Below, piece after piece: positions 19,423 to 27,580 of a DNA stretch of 32,062 nucleotides. Numbering within the stretch: the first letter of the stretch is position 1; each line of letters begins with the position of its first letter. The position numbers were made by a program, and so were the translations under genes. Below the pieces are notes generated by a model. The model did not search any database. It was not told where the DNA came from and saw only the letters and a program-made list of their open reading frames with translations. This stretch comes from Cytidiella melzeri (taxonomy: Eukaryota; Basidiomycota; Agaricomycetes; Polyporales; Irpicaceae), in the NCBI GenBank assembly GCA_022592445.1, contig JABYQR010000459.1, positions 1 through 32,062 of the forward strand, in the 5' to 3' direction.

Positions 19423-21625
19423 GTCACAATTCCTGAAGAATGAAGAAGAATTGTTCCAGTGTGCTCCAGCACATTGATGCCTTTTCAGATGTGACCTTTT
19501 TGTCCCCCAAAGTGTGGGAATCTGATGGAAGAATACAGAAAGTAACAGTGTCAATAACAAAACAATGAATACAGCTGATGGCATCACACTGGCCTTGTTA
19601 TCAGCCCTTTATAACTTTGTATCAGATCACTTTTGCAATCAAAATGCAGCTTTTGATTTTTAATGACTGCACATGGGTACAAATCTGTACATATAATACA
19701 CCATTGGATAGCCCTATCTTGTGGCAACATCTTGGTACAAACATCCTGTCAATTGAAGTGGAATTGAGCAAGTTATGGCCAGTCTACTGCAAAAGGTCAC
19801 TCAGACTCAGATTCAAACTCCACTCTTGCTGTCAAATTCTGATCAGGCACATGCACCAATCTACAAACATTGCTTGCTCCCTGAACAAGGAATACAATTA
19901 GAAGACATGCCACACATAGTATTGGCTCTGAGCAAGAGTTACCAGTACTCTGGAAGCTAACTACCAAATCCAATCCCTACATTCTTGGACAATTTAAATT
20001 TGTGGCTGCATTAGTAGTGAGTACTGTATCTGATTGTTTCACAAAGTTTCACAACTGTTAGTTGCTCTCTAAGCAGGAGCGCAATCTGAACACAGCCTGT
20101 GGCAGTTCCAATGGGGGTGAGGCAGTTCAGACATCAACAGGACATGGTTGCATCAGCAGCAAGCACTGCATTGGATTGTTGCATAAAGTTTTACAACCAT
20201 TAGTTGCTCTCTAAGGAGGAGATAAAATCAGAATATAGCCTGTGGCAGTTCTGATGGGGCTGAGGCAGTCCAGACATCAACAGGCCGTGGTTGCATCACC
20301 ATAGAGCACTGCCTTTGATTCTTCCATACAGTTTCACAACCACCAGTTGCTCTATAAGCAGGAGTTACAATCAGAACATAGCCTGTGGCAGCTCTGATGG
20401 GGGTGAGGCAATGCAGACATCAGCTAGAATGGTTTCATCAGCAGCCAGCGCTGCATTCAATTGGTCCACAAAACTTCACAACCATTAGTTGCTCTCTAAG
20501 GAGGAGTTACAATCAGAGCGCAGCCTGTGGCAGTCTAGTGGGGCTGAGGCAGTTCAGACATCAACAGGACATAGTTGCATCAGAAGCAAGCACTGCATTT
20601 GTTTGTTCCACAAAGTTTCACAACCACTAGTTGCTCTATAAGCACGAGTTACAATCAGAACACAGCCTGTGGCAGTTTCAATGGAGATGAGGCAGTTCTA
20701 GTGGGGCTGAGGCAGTTCAGACATCAACAGGACACAGTTGCATCACCACAAAGCACCACCTTTGATTCTTTCACACAGCTTCACAACCACTAGTGGCTCT
20801 ATAAGCAGGACTTACAATCAGAACACAGCCTGTGGCAGTTTCAATGGAGATGAGGCAGTTCATACCTCAAGAGGATATCAAGCCCTTCATTTCTTAAGCA
20901 AGCAATTCTCTGTCATCAGCACTGAACACTGCACAAGATTCTTGATAAGATATATGAAGCCCCTTGCCACCATTGGTGACTACCCTCATCAATGTATGGC
21001 TTGTTTTCCTGCAACCAAACATTTGTAGTACAGTCACTTTATCCTAGATCAAGTTGCCTATCAACGGTGTCACCAATGGAAAATGCCTGTAATACAGTCA
21101 ATATTCATGATTAGATGGCTTGGCAAGGTCCTTACCAGGAACAGAGTTGTTTACTCAGGTTCCTTTTGGTAACAAAGTCACAGGTGCAATTAACTATTTC
21201 ATGCTATGATTTATTTAACTTGCTATCAATAGCATAATCACCTGCAACCCTGCTCCTGCAGTTTACCAAATTGTATATGGAATATTTAACATAGTTCAAC
21301 ACCATCAAGAAGAAGACGCATGTCAAACAATCTTTATCTCCATGCTCTACTCCACAAACTTGTACATGTTTAAATTCTGTACTCACACCCATTGTTGCAC
21401 TTCAAACAATGCAACACAGTCCCTCTTCTTTCATGAATAATTGTGCACTCCAGTGGAGACAAACCACCAAATTACTACACATTAATCATTGAAGAAGCTT
21501 TTCCCAACAGAATTACTGGTTCAGGCTGCTACAAGCACCAAGTTTACTTACAAATCTGGCCCAAAGAGTAATATCTCATTCAATCTTCAGGAATTGTACT
21601 TGCCGCCTGCCGGCCTTGCTAACAC
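19423..21625. mobile_element. Foldback-type element, copy B, inserted in the LINE
   Basis: It separates two adjoining pieces of LINE ORF2. The right end (to 21625) is CTTGCTAACA, the inverse of copy A's left end. The left end keeps only ACAATTCCTGAAGAATGAA, so about 28 terminal bases and most of the left arm are gone. Positions 19690-19860 match the centre of copy A in the same orientation (for example CCCTATCTTGTG), and 19900-21625 match its left arm inverted. No transposase is encoded. No clean target duplication can be read because of the left-end loss. Confidence 0.62.
19985..20880 (+). repeat. Minisatellite of ~142 bp, six units
   Basis: The marker GTTGCTCT (or GTGGCTCT) occurs at 20061, 20203, 20346, 20488, 20630 and 20793, giving spacings of 142, 143, 142, 142 and 163. 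The last spacing is longer because of a duplicated GAGGCAGTTC segment near 20690-20720. Each unit also holds GTTTCACAACCA, CAGCCTGTGGCAG and GAGGCAGTTCAGACATCAAC. Short frames within it are by-products of the repeat. Confidence 0.9.
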
Positions 21626-22200
21626 TAGTATGGATTAGAACGAACAAAACAGCCACACCTCGAGACATTATAATGAGTCTAAGAGACCCAAAATCAGGAT
21701 GGCCGGAAGGGCACCCAGAATATGATCCACACAACCCCCCGAACTACATCGAGAGGTCGGACCTGATGGCGGAAGCGGCGGCCAAGTACTATTAGAATCT
21801 ACAGGAAGAAGGAATAGCAGTTGCAAGCCCAGTCAGGAGACAACACAAGATCGAGGACGTACTGTGCCACGTCGAGAAGAAGCTCAAACAAAACACAAAA
21901 GATTTCCTGAAGAAAAGGGTTACAAGAGACGACCTGGAAGATTTGCTCAAATTATGCAATGTGGGCAGGGCACCAGGAATAGACAGCATACCATATGAGA
22001 TGTGGAAAGAAATACACAGACAATACATCACAATAGCAAGAAATGAAAAAGCCACTCCCGGGCAAAAGGAATGGGTAGTAGACATCTTGGACATTTTATG
22101 TAAGGTTTTCAACAACGTCAAAGAATTTGGAGTGGCAAAAGACACGAATTTTGCGCAAGGATGGATTGACAAACCAGATAAGATGAAAAGGGAAGTTTGA
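21626..22200 (+). pseudogene. LINE ORF2 fragment: start of the reverse transcriptase
   Basis: It resumes the frame left at 19422: VWIRTNKTATPRDIIMSLRDP, then a charged region with a TAG at 21793-21795 in place of a residue before NLQEEG. It then reads LCNVGRAPGIDSIPYEMWKE, the N-terminal RT block in which GxAPGIDGIP is the family signature, and FGVAKDTNFAQGW. After that the usual CPIYKKKD-like block is absent and a stop occurs at 22198-22200. The catalytic part of RT, including its YxDD box, is missing. This is a truncated, dead LINE. Confidence 0.75.
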
Positions 22201-22690
22201 AACAGGTAATCTGCACTAAATGATGAAAGGCAGGTGTTGGGAACAAATGCATACAAACAAAACTAAGTGGGAAACCTAAAATAGCAACAAACCCTAACAT
22301 AGGCCTTCATAATTCCTTAAAGTAAATTATGCTAGTTACTTCTACAGTTACCATATACGGCTGCATGATTCCCTTATCAAGACTTGTGGGAACTCTGCTA
22401 CCTTAAAACAACCTTACAACAAGGTGTGGAAACTACATCATAATATATAGTCTTGACATTGACCTTTCAAGTGTTTACTCCCAGAGTATCATGAATTACC
22501 ACACATCATTTGTTTTTGCTCTATCTTGATCAAGAATACTATGGCCCCAACCATATTCTAGCTCTTGGCTATCTTGATCAATCTGAGTTGTTCATTAGCA
22601 GGGCTGGAAAGCAGCAAGTAGATGACACAGAGACAAAGGCTTGATGTTATAAACAGGGACACAAAGTGGAAAACAACAAGGAGGTGGTGG
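22201..22690. other. No gene; contains a dispersed repeat copy
   Basis: A/T-rich DNA between the LINE end and the hAT relic. It holds the inverted copy (22334-22453) of the repeat at 3415-3533. No coding motif is seen. Confidence 0.4.
22334..22453 (-). repeat. Dispersed repeat, copy 2 (inverted)
   Basis: Reverse complement of 3415-3533, with a few indels, for example one base more in the TTCCCACAAGTCTTGATAAGG part. Confidence 0.8.
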
Positions 22691-23435
22691 TCAGCGTGAA
22701 GCACAAGACTTGCTATCAGACTTTATGCAAGTATATAGCATTTCTTCTTCGTCATCATCAAGAGCGAATTGACTCTCAACGTTGTGGTTGATATCTTCTA
22801 TCTCTTCCTGGTCGGCAGCTTCGCGCACCGGGCCAAGCTCATACTCCTCAGTGTCACTGTCATCGTTGTTGTCATCAGCACCGTGGTCGCCCTCACTTGC
22901 TTCGTCTAGATTGTCCTCTTCACCGGCTATCGTGTCGACATCCACCTCACTGGTAGGATCTTCAGAGTGACCGCTTTTAGTCTGTTTTTGTGCGAATCCT
23001 GAAATGATGGCCTGCAACATATAAGCAACTGTCCATGGTATATAGAATATGCTTACTTTGACTACAAGGTTTAGGATGTGCGCGAAGCACCTCACTCAAG
23101 TTTGCGCTGAGTTTAGTCCGCCGAGGGACTCAAGCTCTGATATCATGGTATCATTGTTTGACGCGTTGTCACACGTAATTCCCAGCAACTTTTTTGATCT
23201 GTTAAGTGTCGAAACAATGTGGCGAGTTATCAATACAATGCTTGCCTTCTTCTCAATACCGAGAGACTTCAGACAGCTTGTGAGCGCCTCTGCAAGATAC
23301 ACGCCAGTGTGACCTTTTGTCAGCCTGAATCCAATCTATCAGTCCTTTTTTGGGCGCAGCAGAGTATAAGAATGTAAGGGTGTCTTCTTGGATGCACACA
23401 AGGTAAGTATGACCGATATGTATTTGGAACCTACG
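22691..23435 (-). pseudogene. hAT-family transposase fragment
   Basis: Read leftward, it carries VYLAEALTSCLKSLGIEKK (after a shift near 23310), LLGITCDNASNNDTMISEL (the second catalytic Asp region of hAT enzymes) and RCFAHILNLVVK. A TGA at 23096-23098 stands just before VRCFAH, where an Arg codon CGA would restore the family pattern. A 45-nt intron is likely at 23056-23012 (GTAAGC...TTGCAG): removing it joins LNLVVK to AIISGFAQKQ. A long Asp/Glu-rich stretch follows, then a stop at 22691. The N-terminal zinc finger and the C-terminal dimerisation part are absent. The upstream end is cut by the LTR at 23436, so the Gypsy element inserted into or beside this hAT. Confidence 0.76.
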
Positions 23436-23656
23436 TGTGTACAAGATAAAAAAGATGCCTTCTAAATCTACCAGATCTCAGTCCTAAATACTGAGATCTG
23501 CTACTGCGTAGTACTACTATATTCGGTGTGCTAATTTCTCACCATGGGCACTGGCCCGCTATCTAATCAGTACAAGTAAAAGGCCAGATCTACTGATCTG
23601 GCCACAGGATGCTTGCGCATCAGGTAGTGCTTGCGCACATGTATCAAGCCCTAACA
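23436..23656 (-). repeat. 3' LTR of the Gypsy element (about 221 bp)
   Basis: It starts TGTTAGGG at 23656, immediately after a purine tract. It includes two strong hairpins (23472-23500 and 23582-23603) and the direct repeat GCTTGCGCA. The left limit is set at TACACA (23441-23436), just before hAT-like coding DNA, and is uncertain. Without the 5' LTR the length cannot be confirmed. Confidence 0.52.
23472..23603. repeat. Two perfect hairpins in the LTR
   Basis: CAGATCTCAGT (23472-23482) pairs with ACTGAGATCTG (23490-23500) around a 7-nt loop. GGCCAGATC (23582-23590) pairs with GATCTGGCC (23595-23603) around TACT. Such stems in R/U5 may serve RNA folding or termination; that is inference. Confidence 0.85.
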
Positions 23657-23667
23657 CCCTCCCCCTA
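23657..23667 (-). promoter_or_regulatory. Polypurine tract
   Basis: On the minus strand this reads AGGGGGAGGG-like purines directly before TGTTAGGG. It marks where plus-strand DNA synthesis starts and ties the ORF2 end (23768) to this LTR. Confidence 0.6.
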
Positions 23668-23767
23668 GACTAGACAAGACATTGGGTATGCGATGGAAGT
23701 CAAAGAACCAGCGGTCAATGATGTATGTAGTGTGGCCTTGCGGTCGAGTGTATGTGATGATGGGTCC

Positions 23768-25097
23768 CTACATGGTAGGGCCCAATGGTTCTGACTTCTC
23801 CGAGCCATGGTTGGAGGGTGATGGTGACCTCGAAGGTGGCAGGGGGGACAAAGGTAAATCCTGCGGGAACACGGCCGACAGCCACTGGTTGATCTCAGCG
23901 ACATGTGGCGAGGTGATGATTTTGATGTTGAGGGACAGTAGTTCACCTGTCACCCCACGCAGCCATCGACGGACATTGTCCTCCGTGGGTTCTTTGGTCA
24001 TGACAGTTGTCTCGAACAACTGCAATGCCGTGGGCTTGATCTCCTCCTTGCCAACTGCAACGAGAGCTCGAATGAACTCGATGGATGTCGTGGTTGACAA
24101 GGACAGTGGTCCCAGGCGGGCGACTCTGATCATCCCCCTGAGACGGTCCAAGTTTCCTACTCGGCGAGTGACTGGGTCCCTTTCGATTTCAGGGATCTTG
24201 ACGTTTGGATTTGCGTTGAGGTAACGAATCCAAGTCTCAATGACCTGGGGTGCTAGACTTGCACCCGGGTCACTTGTGGGCACCATTGGGGGTGTGGGCC
24301 TTGTGTTCGCCTGCCGGCGAGGGGGACGGTTTGCAGGTTGCCCTGCGCGAGTAGTGTGTTGTGCAGGTTGCCCTGCGCGTGGTGGTAGGCGCATCATGTT
24401 GGATGGCCCGGAGGGAGGTGGTCGGCTGTTGATGCTGGTGAGCCATTCCTCGTGCGTGCGCGTGAACGGTCCTGGCGCGAAGGGGTTGTGTCGAGGGGGC
24501 GAGGACGTTGACGAGGCAGCAGGTTGACCTGCATGCAACGTCTTTGCCTTCTTCTTCTTCTTCTTCCCCTTCTCAGCCTGCTGCTGAGTCCTGTCTGGCA
24601 GTGGGTACCAGGTAGGCCTCGGTGGGGACTCCCTCACAGCTTCCTGTTCAGCAGCCGTTCGTTGATCACGGGGGACCTGGTTGCAGTGATGGACGTAGAG
24701 TTTCCAGAACTCGTATGCCTCAGAGTTGCACTGATTGTGCGCAACATCGCGGAGGTGCCTAACCTCGCCGACGGTCCTTGGGAACAGCCAGTGCCCAGGG
24801 TTCTGCCCATTGGACGCGTACAGCTGCAGGGCTCTGCGGCTGTCGTCGAGCTGCCGCAGCAGACTGGGCCTCACGCGTGTGAGGTACGTGCAGTCAGGTC
24901 CCACAGCACCCCGACGTACGGTCCCTAGACCAGTGGTGAAGCCGTGCCGCTCAGACTCGGTCTGGCGACCTAGTGGCCAGTGGGCTGGGTAGCCCGGGAA
25001 CTCGTAAGGGTAGAGCTTCAGCTCGTGCTTTGTCCAGTTCACCCCGTGATCGGGTTGATCATGTTTTCGTTTGGGGGCACGTCTGGCAGGTGGTCCT
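23768..25097 (-). CDS. Extra retrotransposon ORF2 (function unknown), no ATG of its own
   Basis: The frame is open from 25097 to the stop at 23768; the part after the ORF1 stop begins VNWTKHELKLYPYEFPGYPAH and has 424 codons. Next come RVRPSLLRQLDDSRRALQLY, NGQNPGHWLFPRT, a Lys run (KGKKKKKKAK, about residues 156-165), a Pro/Ala-rich middle with three AGQPA units, and a compact C-terminal region with ETWIRYLNANPNV and RRWLRGVTGELLSLNI. No known enzyme motif is seen. The stop is only about 100 bp before the polypurine tract. No in-frame ATG precedes the conserved part, so it is probably made as a fusion with ORF1, or the two were once one ORF. I recall similar multicopy hypothetical proteins in mushroom genomes, but cannot verify this here. 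Confidence 0.58.
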
Positions 25098-26295
25098 CAC
25101 AATCCACTGGAATACCGTACATAATATGATATCCTCGGTTCACCACGTCGGGGCCGATGATTATCGGTACGCCCTGTGGGTCCCTCAGTGGGATGAGCCT
25201 GTCGTACACGCTCGTGTTGCTGATGTGGACGTGGGTGTTGGGGTCCCTGGCTCCCAGGGTGCGGTACCAATCAATAGTTGGGGGCCATTGCTGTGAGGCT
25301 GGCTCCAGTCGTTGTGCAAGTCCAGCCCCTTGCAGGGCGGGTGTGATACCCTCTGCAAGCGATACTGGTGGACGCGTTGCCTCGCGAGGTTCAGTCTTGT
25401 CAACTGCCATGCGCTCCTCTAAGGGTGCGCGCGGGGGAGTTGCCTCTGGGTGTAAAGCCCTGGACGGACCTGCCTGTCTCTCCTCCTCATCAATCTGGCA
25501 GTCGTACTCCTCTGCCTCCTTCCTCGCCTTTGCACAAGCCTTTTTTGCCCCACGCTTCGTGGTTGGCTCGTTGTTGTATTCGCTCCAATCCTCCTCCCAC
25601 TTGTCCCGCCCTTCTCCGTAGTGGTTGCAAGCAATCTCAAAGTGGTGGATCTGCTTCTTGAGATCCTCCGTCGGGACCGTTGCAAAACGGTTCAACGCCG
25701 CTTCCCTAGATTGTGCGCGTCCATGCTGCGCAAGCTCCCTCCAAAGATCCTCACTCTTGAACTCCTGGTACTTGAGTTCGGATTCCGAACGGCCCAGGGC
25801 GTCCTCAATCCCGCTGAGGCATTCCTCGCAACATCGCAGCTCCTCTAAATAGTGGTCGCGGTTGTGCTGCAAGCGGTCTACGTTGTCGCGTAGCCGATTG
25901 TTCTCCTGACGGAGACAATCGAGCTCGCGCGAGTCGGCTCGTGGTGCTGTGACAGTGTGCCGTCGATTTTGCCGTGTAGGCAGAGATTGTAATTGCTGTT
26001 CCGCCACAAGGGCGTTGTTGAATGAGGCGGACTGGGCATGGCTGGCCCTGTGCGTTATCCAGTCAGAGCAAATGGGGCAGCCGATAGGGTGTACGACTCC
26101 TACACCTGGGATGTGGGCCCAAGGTGTGTTGTTGTTGCCAGACGGCGGTGAGGAGCTCCTCCTACGCTTCCGTGAGGAGCGGGAGGACTCTCCTCTGGAC
26201 TGCTGTGAGTCCCGTGAGCCGCTTGCGCGGCAATCCTTGCGTGAGTGACGGGGGGGTGTTGCATGGTCTGTGCAATTTTGGGGGCGGCAAGGCAA
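25039..26295 (-). CDS. Extra retrotransposon ORF1 (coiled-coil protein, function unknown)
   Basis: A frame of 418 codons with no ATG at its head; the likeliest start is ATG at 26264-26262, in another frame, separated from this one by a C7 run (26256-26250) that would join them if it were C8. The N-terminus is Ser/Arg-rich with a nuclear-localisation-like SRKRRRSSS (41-49). CPIC (73-76) lies in a short HPIGCPICSDW block. Residues about 122-190 form a coiled coil (LRQENNRLRDNVDRLQHNRD). A charged middle is followed by the conserved-looking WYRTLGARDPNTHVHISNTS and MYGIPVDCEDHLPDVPP. It stops at TGA 25041-25039, where ORF2 continues in the -1 frame. The coiled coil plus basic tail could suit a structural or nucleic-acid-binding role; this is inference. 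Confidence 0.58.
   Translation of the reverse strand: MPCRPQNCTDHATPPRHSRKDCRASGSRDSQQSRGESSRSSRKRRRSSSPPSGNNNTPWAHIPGVGVVHPIGCPICSDWITHRASHAQSASFNNALVAEQQLQSLPTRQNRRHTVTAPRADSRELDCLRQENNRLRDNVDRLQHNRDHYLEELRCCEECLSGIEDALGRSESELKYQEFKSEDLWRELAQHGRAQSREAALNRFATVPTEDLKKQIHHFEIACNHYGEGRDKWEEDWSEYNNEPTTKRGAKKACAKARKEAEEYDCQIDEEERQAGPSRALHPEATPPRAPLEERMAVDKTEPREATRPPVSLAEGITPALQGAGLAQRLEPASQQWPPTIDWYRTLGARDPNTHVHISNTSVYDRLIPLRDPQGVPIIIGPDVVNRGYHIMYGIPVDCEDHLPDVPPNENMINPITG
25069..25075 (-). promoter_or_regulatory. Candidate -1 frameshift heptamer C CCA AAC
   Basis: In the ORF1 frame the codons CCC CCA AAC place a C-CCA-AAC heptamer (X-XXY-YYZ form) inside the roughly 55-nt window where ORF2's frame is already open. 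Slipping back one base enters ORF2 exactly. A small CCCG-ATCA-CGGG hairpin starts 14 nt downstream, farther than usual. The rival explanation is a one-base loss in the G4 run (25045-25042) right at the stop codon. Confidence 0.35.
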
Positions 26296-26621
26296 GCGGT
26301 CTTGCGACTGCCCTCATCCTTGCCCGTCCCGAGAGCCTTGGCTTCTGCTTGTTGAGATTTTGTTTGTGGTGACTTTTATAGAGCTCGTTGTTTAGGGAAA
26401 GTATGAAGTGGCGGAAAGGCGTGAGCCTAAGTGAGTTGGTTGGGAGGTGGTGGTCGTTGGAAAGGGAGGCTGCCATTTGCGGCGTGCAGTAAATGGCAAT
26501 CAGGGGCGCCTGCGCGTATCCCAATGTGGGATTTGCGCCCTGAGTGCCCAAATTTTTGCCAAGTGAATGAAATTGACGGAACCTCGGAGATCCGAGATGT
26601 TTCGGTGGTGTCCCGTCGATC
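26296..26621 (-). other. Spacer between pol and ORF1
   Basis: No coding motif. It holds the TATA box at 26373-26380 and an 8-bp inverted pair TGCCATTT/AAATGGCA (26471-26478, 26491-26498). No LTR-like ends are seen, which argues against a separate element starting here. Confidence 0.4.
26373..26380 (-). promoter_or_regulatory. TATA box, possible internal promoter for ORF1/ORF2
   Basis: TATAAAAG on the minus strand lies about 110 bp before the probable ORF1 start at 26264. The stretch between is A/C-rich like a fungal leader (CACCACAAACAAAATCTCAA). This would allow a subgenomic mRNA for the extra block. Confidence 0.45.
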
Positions 26622-27169
26622 TTATCTTATCCGGGATAATTCTTGCACCGAATTCACCCCTTGGGTGTCAAGGTAATTGTCGAGTGCTGAGCACTCGTCT
26701 ACGTTGGCGAGTGGCTCCCAAGTCTCGTCTCCTAGGTTCCACTTGATGTGGAACTTCAAGGACCTGCCGGTCCATTTGTGGTTGTCAATCTCTTCGACCA
26801 GCCACTCCCTTTCTTTGGGGTTCCCAATGTCGTAGAACACCCGTGTTTCCCGGTGAGGGAATAATACATTGTCATTCCTCTCGTGGCGTCTGAGTCGACT
26901 GATGTAAAACGTGGGATGGATCCGTTGCCGGACTAGGTCCTCCGGCAGTTTCAGAGTGTAGTTAGAGGTGGCTGGGTGGGCCACTTCGATCTCGTAAGGG
27001 CCAATAAATTTTGGTAACAACTCTTTAGCCCGGCCTTTCGGCAGGTTAAGATTCTTGGTGGAGAGATAAACGTATTCCCCTTCTTTCAGGGGTTTGGGTT
27101 TCCCCTCGGAGAGACTTTTGTCTTGACGCCTGTTATTGGCATGATAGGTCTGGTGGACCCGGCTATCAA
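26622..27169 (-). pseudogene. Gypsy integrase C-terminal part and chromodomain
   Basis: After a frameshift near 27170 the frame reads RVHQTYHANNRRQDK and LSTKNLNLPKGRAKELLPKF, with IGPYEIEVAHP (the GPY/F module that follows the integrase core) and IHPTFYISRLRRH. The end, WLVEEIDNHKWTGRSLKFHI and WNLGDETWEPLANV, is a chromodomain, whose aromatic residues bind methylated histone tails and steer insertion into heterochromatin. Its presence places the element among the chromoviruses. This segment itself is open to the stop at 26622. Confidence 0.83.
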
Positions 27170-27580
27170 TTATTGTGTTATTGTGTTGTGCACAAGCAGT
27201 GCCTTTTGGGCAAACGACTGAACACCAGGCAGCTTACTGTCCGGAATAGCCCTGCTCATGCGGGGTATATGTCCCCCAGTAAGTTCGAACGGTGCGAACC
27301 CAGTCAAACTACTGGCGGCTGCATTCAGGGCAAACTCAGTCATGGGAAGTTGGTCTACCCAGTCGCTCTGGTCTGGTTTAATCAGGGCGCGAAGCACCTG
27401 GGTAATGGATCGGTTAGCCCGCTCAGTAGCCCCATCCATCTGAGAATGAGAAGCTGTCAACATTAATAGTCGAGTCCCTAACAGCCTCTGTACCTCCTTC
27501 CAGAAGGCTGAAGTAAATTTCAAATCCCTGTTGCTAACGATGGACTCGGCGACACCATGTAGTCGGACTATGTCCTTCAC
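27170..27580 (-). pseudogene. Gypsy integrase catalytic core, active site lost
   Basis: The frame reads VKDIVRLHGVAESIVSNRDL, FWKEVQRLLGTRLLM and DGATERANRSITQVLRALI, the second and third parts of the D-D-35-E core. The second catalytic Asp of the usual SDRD is Asn here (SNRD, codon 27532-27530); the Glu of ATERAN is kept. The junction with the upstream frame (27580) lacks about 20 residues normally found between CRLTS and YVKDIVRL. Integrase would be inactive on both counts. Confidence 0.87.

Noticed and set aside
19985..20880. CRISPR-like array
   Set aside because: Units are about 142 bp head-to-tail without unique spacers, in a eukaryotic transposon; it is a minisatellite.
22782..22970. 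Ser-rich plus-strand frame
   Set aside because: It is the antisense of the Asp/Glu-rich stretch in the hAT relic.
23682..25621. Several open frames on the plus strand opposite ORF1/ORF2 (for example 23682-24224, 25157-25621)
   Set aside because: They are antisense shadows of the CpG-rich ORF1/ORF2 coding block, with no motifs of their own.
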